DNA of 64,000 nt from SP5GCR1 sp965199685 (lineage in GTDB: Bacteria > Pseudomonadota > Gammaproteobacteria > Poriferisulfidales > Oxydemutatoraceae), in the NCBI GenBank assembly GCA_965199685.1, contig OZ241323.1:2728001-2792000 (forward strand), read 5' to 3'. Of this stretch, positions 60,621 to 64,000 are shown piece after piece. The translations under genes were made by a program, and so were the position numbers. Positions within the stretch are counted from its first letter, which is position 1, and each line of letters begins with the position of its first letter. The notes under the pieces were generated by a model, which saw only the letters and a list, made by a program, of their open reading frames with translations, was not told the DNA's origin and ran no database searches.

Positions 60621-62114
60621 TTAAAATAAAAACCGTAGCTTCAACCGCCATACATGTATATCTCGCCCGGCATCTCCTCTGAGTGCGAAGGCTCTTGACG
60701 GGTTGATAGCATTGCCGTTCGGATCTAAGCCGATATCGTTCAAAGGATTACCGTCGTCTGCACGATGTTCGGTATCGCTAAACAAGTTAAAATCCAAATC
60801 ATCCATTAGCGTGATGTATTCGTAGCCTGCCAAAAATTCTATATGGTCGGAAATGCGTTTTTTAGAGCCTATATAAAAGGAGGCTGCTTTCTCAAAGTTG
60901 CCGGTAAATATTGGTGTGCGGTCGCCGGCCACGATGTCGCGTATAAAAGCACTTGTGCCTCCTGCGCCGTCGGTATCTAAGTAAGAGAGTCGCGAACTGA
61001 TACTCCAGTCATGTGGCAATCTACGAGTCCAGCTTAGATTAGCCCCCAATGCCTGTGATGAGCTGGTGCGCGCAGACCGTTCTATAGCCCGATTCACATC
61101 TATAAAATTACCTACTTGTATCTTTCCGTGTTTGGTGTGACTTGCAAAAAATTCCGCACTCCAAGTGGAGTTTTCGGTGTTATAGATAAAGTATGGATTG
61201 AACGCGTGCAAGGGTTCATAGTTTCTTTCTTCTATCGGGAAATAGGCAAGGCCATAGCGCAAATAAGACATATTAATGCCGAGCCGCCACCATTGATCCT
61301 GTCGGGTGTCGGTGCTGTAGCTAATGCCACCGAAAATGTTAGGACCTTGTGGTCTGCTATAACTACTGCGGTAACTAAAGAAAGGGTTGTACGGGTCGCG
61401 TGTATAAGCAAGGTGGTAAGAGAACGAACCCGTGTTGTTTTTCAGACCATCGCCGTACCAATAAATCCCATGCCTGCGAGTGCCTATACCCAAGGGGTTA
61501 CAGATGTAACCTGTCAGTCGTCCGCCGGCTCGATCCCAATAGGTATAGCCGTTAAAATAATAAGTTGCAATAGACCGCTCAACCACCGGCAGTGTATCTA
61601 ACGCAGCAATTTTTTCTATACCGAAAGGTGCTTTGTCATACCCTACTCTTAAAGTTCCGTATTGAAACTTGGATTCTATAAAAAGCCTATCCACATATTC
61701 AAGACGATGGCCGTATCTATTATTACGGCGCACTAAATCACTTCCCCATCCTAAACTCAGTTTTGTATTGTCGGTCATAGGCCAGTCTAGCGATAATCGC
61801 CCTCTGGGAATATGAAAACGCTCGCTGTCGGTAGCAGGTGTCGGACGACTAAATACGCTGGTTGCATCTTCGCCAGCAATAAACGCTCGGTTGTCGTGTC
61901 CTTGAAAAAAGTCCGCTTGTGCCTCCATAGAACCTTTGAGTATAAAATTACCCCCTCCGAGTTCTATGCCTCGTCCACCGCCATGAGTAGGTTTTGATGT
62001 TGCGTGCAATGGCATTAGGTTATTCGATTGGGCATAGACCCAGTTGTTGTGGACCGATAAATATATCAAAGCAAATGATATAACGGTAGATGATAAAATC
62101 TTGAACTTAAACAT
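60621..62114 (-). CDS. Phosphate-selective-type porin (OprO/OprP)
   Basis: 497 residues, outer-membrane beta barrel. Signal peptide (ISFALIYLSVHNNWVYAQ), an early glycine-rich strand region (GIELGGGNFILKGSMEAQADFF), ESKFQYGTLRVGYDKAPFGIE, many alternating aromatic strands, and a C-terminal Phe (WRLKLRFLF), the barrel insertion signal. Pattern fits the OprO/OprP porin family; the ion selectivity cannot be told. A strong AGGAGGGGG ribosome site precedes the ATG. Confidence 0.85.
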   Translation of the reverse strand: MFKFKILSSTVISFALIYLSVHNNWVYAQSNNLMPLHATSKPTHGGGRGIELGGGNFILKGSMEAQADFFQGHDNRAFIAGEDATSVFSRPTPATDSERFHIPRGRLSLDWPMTDNTKLSLGWGSDLVRRNNRYGHRLEYVDRLFIESKFQYGTLRVGYDKAPFGIEKIAALDTLPVVERSIATYYFNGYTYWDRAGGRLTGYICNPLGIGTRRHGIYWYGDGLKNNTGSFSYHLAYTRDPYNPFFSYRSSYSRPQGPNIFGGISYSTDTRQDQWWRLGINMSYLRYGLAYFPIEERNYEPLHAFNPYFIYNTENSTWSAEFFASHTKHGKIQVGNFIDVNRAIERSARTSSSQALGANLSWTRRLPHDWSISSRLSYLDTDGAGGTSAFIRDIVAGDRTPIFTGNFEKAASFYIGSKKRISDHIEFLAGYEYITLMDDLDFNLFSDTEHRADDGNPLNDIGLDPNGNAINPSRAFALRGDAGRDIHVWRLKLRFLF

Positions 62115-62125
62115 GTACCCCCTCC

Positions 62126-62161
62126 TTTATGTTTATAGTGAAAATTTACCATAAACATAAA
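62126..62161. promoter_or_regulatory. Inverted repeat between porin and nitrilase-type gene
   Basis: TTTATGTTTAT (62126-62136) and ATAAACATAAA (62151-62161), perfect 11-bp arms with 14 bases between. It lies 12 bases upstream of the porin start on one side and 59 bases before the other gene, so it may be an operator for one or both. Confidence 0.45.
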
Positions 62162-62220
62162 GATATGACAAAAATCAGGCTATCATATACATCTCTTGCT
62201 AATCACTTTGGGAAAATACA

Positions 62221-63051
62221 ATGGAAAAACTTAAATGCGCTGCGCTGCAAATGAACAGCAGTGCGGACTTGTCGGATAACTTAAAACGCTGTGCGAGCTT
62301 AATCAGACAAGCGATGGATCAAGGTGCGCGTTTAATCGTGCTACCCGAGACTTTCGCCTTTATGGGCAAATCCATGAAAGAACAGTTGGATATAGCCGAG
62401 GCAGAAGGGCAGGGCAAAATACAGGATTTTCTCTCTCACCAAGCGGCACAGCATCAAGTGTATCTAGTGGGCGGCACGGTGCCTACGCTGATAGACGAAG
62501 AGGCGCGTGTTCATGCGGTATGTCCGCTTTATGACGACAAAGGCGAGTGCATAGCAAGCTACAAAAAAATACATTTGTTTGATGTGGATTTACCTGAGAA
62601 AAATGAAAGCTATAGAGAGTCGTCTGTCTTCAAGCCTGGTGCGGAGGCGGTAGTTGTGCCGACACCATTGGGTCGTATTGGGCTTGCGGTGTGTTACGAT
62701 TTAAGGTTCCCTGAGTTGTTTAGACTACTGCTATCAGAGGGTGCCGAAATTATTGCATTTCCTTCCGCGTTCACCAAGCATACCGGCAAAGCGCATTGGC
62801 ATTTGTTGCTACGCTCCAGAGCGGTGGAGAACCAAGCGTGGGTTATTGGTGCGAATCAAGTAGGCAGGCATGCAAATGACCGCAGTACTTATGGACATAG
62901 CGCGATTGTAGAACCATGGGGACATATAGTAGCCGACGCTAAGGAGGATACCGAACAGGTGGTAATCGCCGAGATAGATCTTGAGCAACAAGCAAGACTG
63001 CGGCAAAGTTTTCCTTGCTCGCAACATCGTAGCATCAAAGTATTTTTATGA
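62221..63051 (+). CDS. Carbon-nitrogen hydrolase (Nit-type amidase)
   Basis: 276 residues with the full nitrilase triad: Glu 43 (VLPETFAFMG), Lys 116 (YKKIHLFDVDLPE) and Cys 158 (AVCYDLRFPELFR). The KIHLFDVDLPE and CYDLRFPELFR motifs are those of Nit1/Nit2-like enzymes such as deaminated-glutathione amidase and omega-amidase. Length is standard. A GGGAAA stretch precedes the ATG. Confidence 0.9.
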   Translation: MEKLKCAALQMNSSADLSDNLKRCASLIRQAMDQGARLIVLPETFAFMGKSMKEQLDIAEAEGQGKIQDFLSHQAAQHQVYLVGGTVPTLIDEEARVHAVCPLYDDKGECIASYKKIHLFDVDLPEKNESYRESSVFKPGAEAVVVPTPLGRIGLAVCYDLRFPELFRLLLSEGAEIIAFPSAFTKHTGKAHWHLLLRSRAVENQAWVIGANQVGRHANDRSTYGHSAIVEPWGHIVADAKEDTEQVVIAEIDLEQQARLRQSFPCSQHRSIKVFL

Positions 63052-63798
63052 TATCAGCAAGCACTATTGATAAATCTCCGCGCTAAACTTAACCGCTTGC
63101 GCCACCGAATCATGCAAACCACCCTAACGGTCGCGATTCTGCACCAATAACCCATTCATCTCATCGAATTTATGATAACGGTAGGGGAGGGCTAACATGC
63201 CCTCCCTAAAGTACCGTTCTGCACAAACTCAACCGCCACGCGCCACCGAATCATGGTTACCGTAAGCGAGATGGATGAATGGATTGACTGTGCAGACGCA
63301 ACGCGTTAGGGAGGGCATGTTAGCCCTCCCCTACGGTAGGTAACCATAAACGAGATGGATGAATGGATTGGTGGTGCAGACGCAACGCGTTTCGGGAGGG
63401 CATGCGGGGCTGTTGAAAAAGTGTCTGCATTGGTACATTCCCCTCCTGTGGAGGGGTGGCAGGCGAAGCCTGACGGGGTGGTTGCAAAGGTTCTGCACAA
63501 AGTCACGCCGTTTGTGCTACCGCAACAAACGGCGGTTCTATTTTTCAACAGCCCCACATGCCCTCCCTAAAGTATTGTACTTGTATCATCTTAATCGCTA
63601 TGCGCCACCGAATCATGGTTACCATAAACGAGATGCATGAATGGACTGACTGTGCAGACGCAACGCGTTAGGGAGGGCATATTGAATCGCCGATTGAACC
63701 AGTAGGTCAATCGGCGTGACGTTGTGCAGAACTCTAAGATGGTGGGCAGCGTATTCATTGCAAAATGCAATACCCTCCCCTACAGTTCAAGGATACTA
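63052..63798. repeat. Repeat block with empty hairpins and palindromes
   Basis: No gene. Contains two empty hairpins (63185-63206 with loop TAACAT, 63309-63330 with loop ATGTTA), several GGTTACCGTAAGCGAGATGG and GTGCAGACGCAACGCGTT units, the TIR-150 copy at 63406-63555, and near 63700 an inverted copy of the block seen at 7110-7200. Confidence 0.65.
63406..63555 (+). mobile_element. TIR-150 element with variant inner palindrome
   Basis: 150 bp, GGGGCTGTTGAAAAAGTG to ATTTTTCAACAGCCCC. The inner palindrome reads CGCCGTTTGT ... ACAAACGGCG instead of CGCCGATTGA ... TCAATCGGCG, so both arms changed together. Flanks are GGGAGGGCATGC and ACATGCCCTCCC, again the hairpin halves. Confidence 0.78.
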
Positions 63799-64000
63799 TT
63801 AGAATAGTTCCTTTTGCAGTGATGATACTTCATTAGCAGTGCTGTTGATAAATCTTCGCGCTAAATTGAAATCCATCCTGCGACGATAGCGTCCGTCCTC
63901 TCGTATGCCCTTAAAAGGGGTGAGAAAAATATCCTCCGTATTGCGCCTGAATGACTCTATCGAATCGTTTAATTTTTCAATCAACACTGACAAGTTCTCG
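63799..64000 (-). CDS. C-terminal end of a gene running off the window
   Basis: The frame is open from the right window edge to the stop at 63799, so only the last 67 codons are seen (IEKLNDSIESFRRNTEDIF, FKGIREDGRYRRRMDFNLAR, FINSTANEVSSLQKELF). Soluble, charged, helical. No family recognised from this piece. Confidence 0.5.
   Translation of the reverse strand, partial: ENLSVLIEKLNDSIESFRRNTEDIFLTPFKGIREDGRYRRRMDFNLARRFINSTANEVSSLQKELF

Noticed and set aside
1337..63555. CRISPR array, because of many near-identical palindromic units
   Set aside because: The units are dispersed, not regularly spaced with unique spacers, and no cas genes are present.

Overview
The window reads as the chromosome of a gammaproteobacterium with moderate GC. 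The housekeeping genes (dsbB, proC, yggT-type, tsaD, dusA, def, fmt, a class I aminotransferase, a phosphate-selective-type porin, four tRNAs with encoded CCA) are of gammaproteobacterial type. The genome carries an unusually heavy load of short dispersed repeats, so it resembles a repeat-rich, possibly host-associated or slowly growing lineage. The lifestyle is inference; the repeats are directly visible.

Layout. 1-3.2 kb: a tandem duplication of an Rpn-type PD-(D/E)XK nuclease gene set in repeats. 3.2-6.9 kb: a tight housekeeping run dsbB / MOSC protein / proC / yggT / tsaD. 7-16.6 kb: isolated genes separated by repeat blocks (coiled-coil membrane protein, secreted SUMF1-domain protein, dusA plus an FAH-family hydrolase, a PD-(D/E)XK protein, DUF1828, an AAA+ ATPase, a TPR protein). 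16.7-24.7 kb: a decaying accessory zone with a phage-repressor fragment, small membrane proteins, an IS481 and a frameshifted IS1595 transposase, a DUF2971 pseudogene and a remnant of the AAA+ gene. 24.8-33.0 kb: a type I restriction-modification locus (half-size HsdS, HsdM, HsdS, DUF3800, HsdR, YgjP-type metallopeptidase) behind a near-consensus promoter. 33.2-34.7 kb: def-fmt. 35.4-50.9 kb: a type IV secretion cluster of the MPF-G (ICEHin1056/PFGI-1) kind with most mating-pair-formation genes but no coupling protein, relaxase or integrase in view. 51.2-58.2 kb: a tandem array of two families of ABC/OLD-like ATPases and PIN-like nucleases. 58.3-59.1 kb: tRNA-Pro, -Arg, -His and (opposite strand) -Asn. 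59.1-63.1 kb: small membrane protein, aminotransferase, porin, nitrilase-family gene. A gene fragment runs off the right edge.

The most interesting system is the ATPase array at 51.2-58.2 kb. Its basic unit appears to be a three-gene operon: A-type ATPase, B-type ATPase, PIN-like nuclease. It is present once complete (58191 down to 54959), once as B-PIN with its own copy of the promoter, and once as A followed by a 34-codon B remnant. A and B are paralogues, and the Walker B acidic pair is kept in only one of the four full-length ATPases. There is no TOPRIM domain, so this is neither OLD nor PARIS as I know them. I infer a nucleotide-gated nuclease defence module.

The second strong observation is a roughly 150-bp mobile element with GGGGCTGTTGAAAAA-type terminal inverted repeats (called TIR-150 here). 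At three places it sits inside the loop of a different dispersed hairpin, flanked by ATGT on both sides, while empty copies of that hairpin also occur in the window. It has entered the secretion operon, sits 2 bp from an ATPase promoter, and supplies the stop codon of an AAA+ gene. The dispersed hairpins show paired base changes, so the stems, not only the sequence, seem to be conserved.
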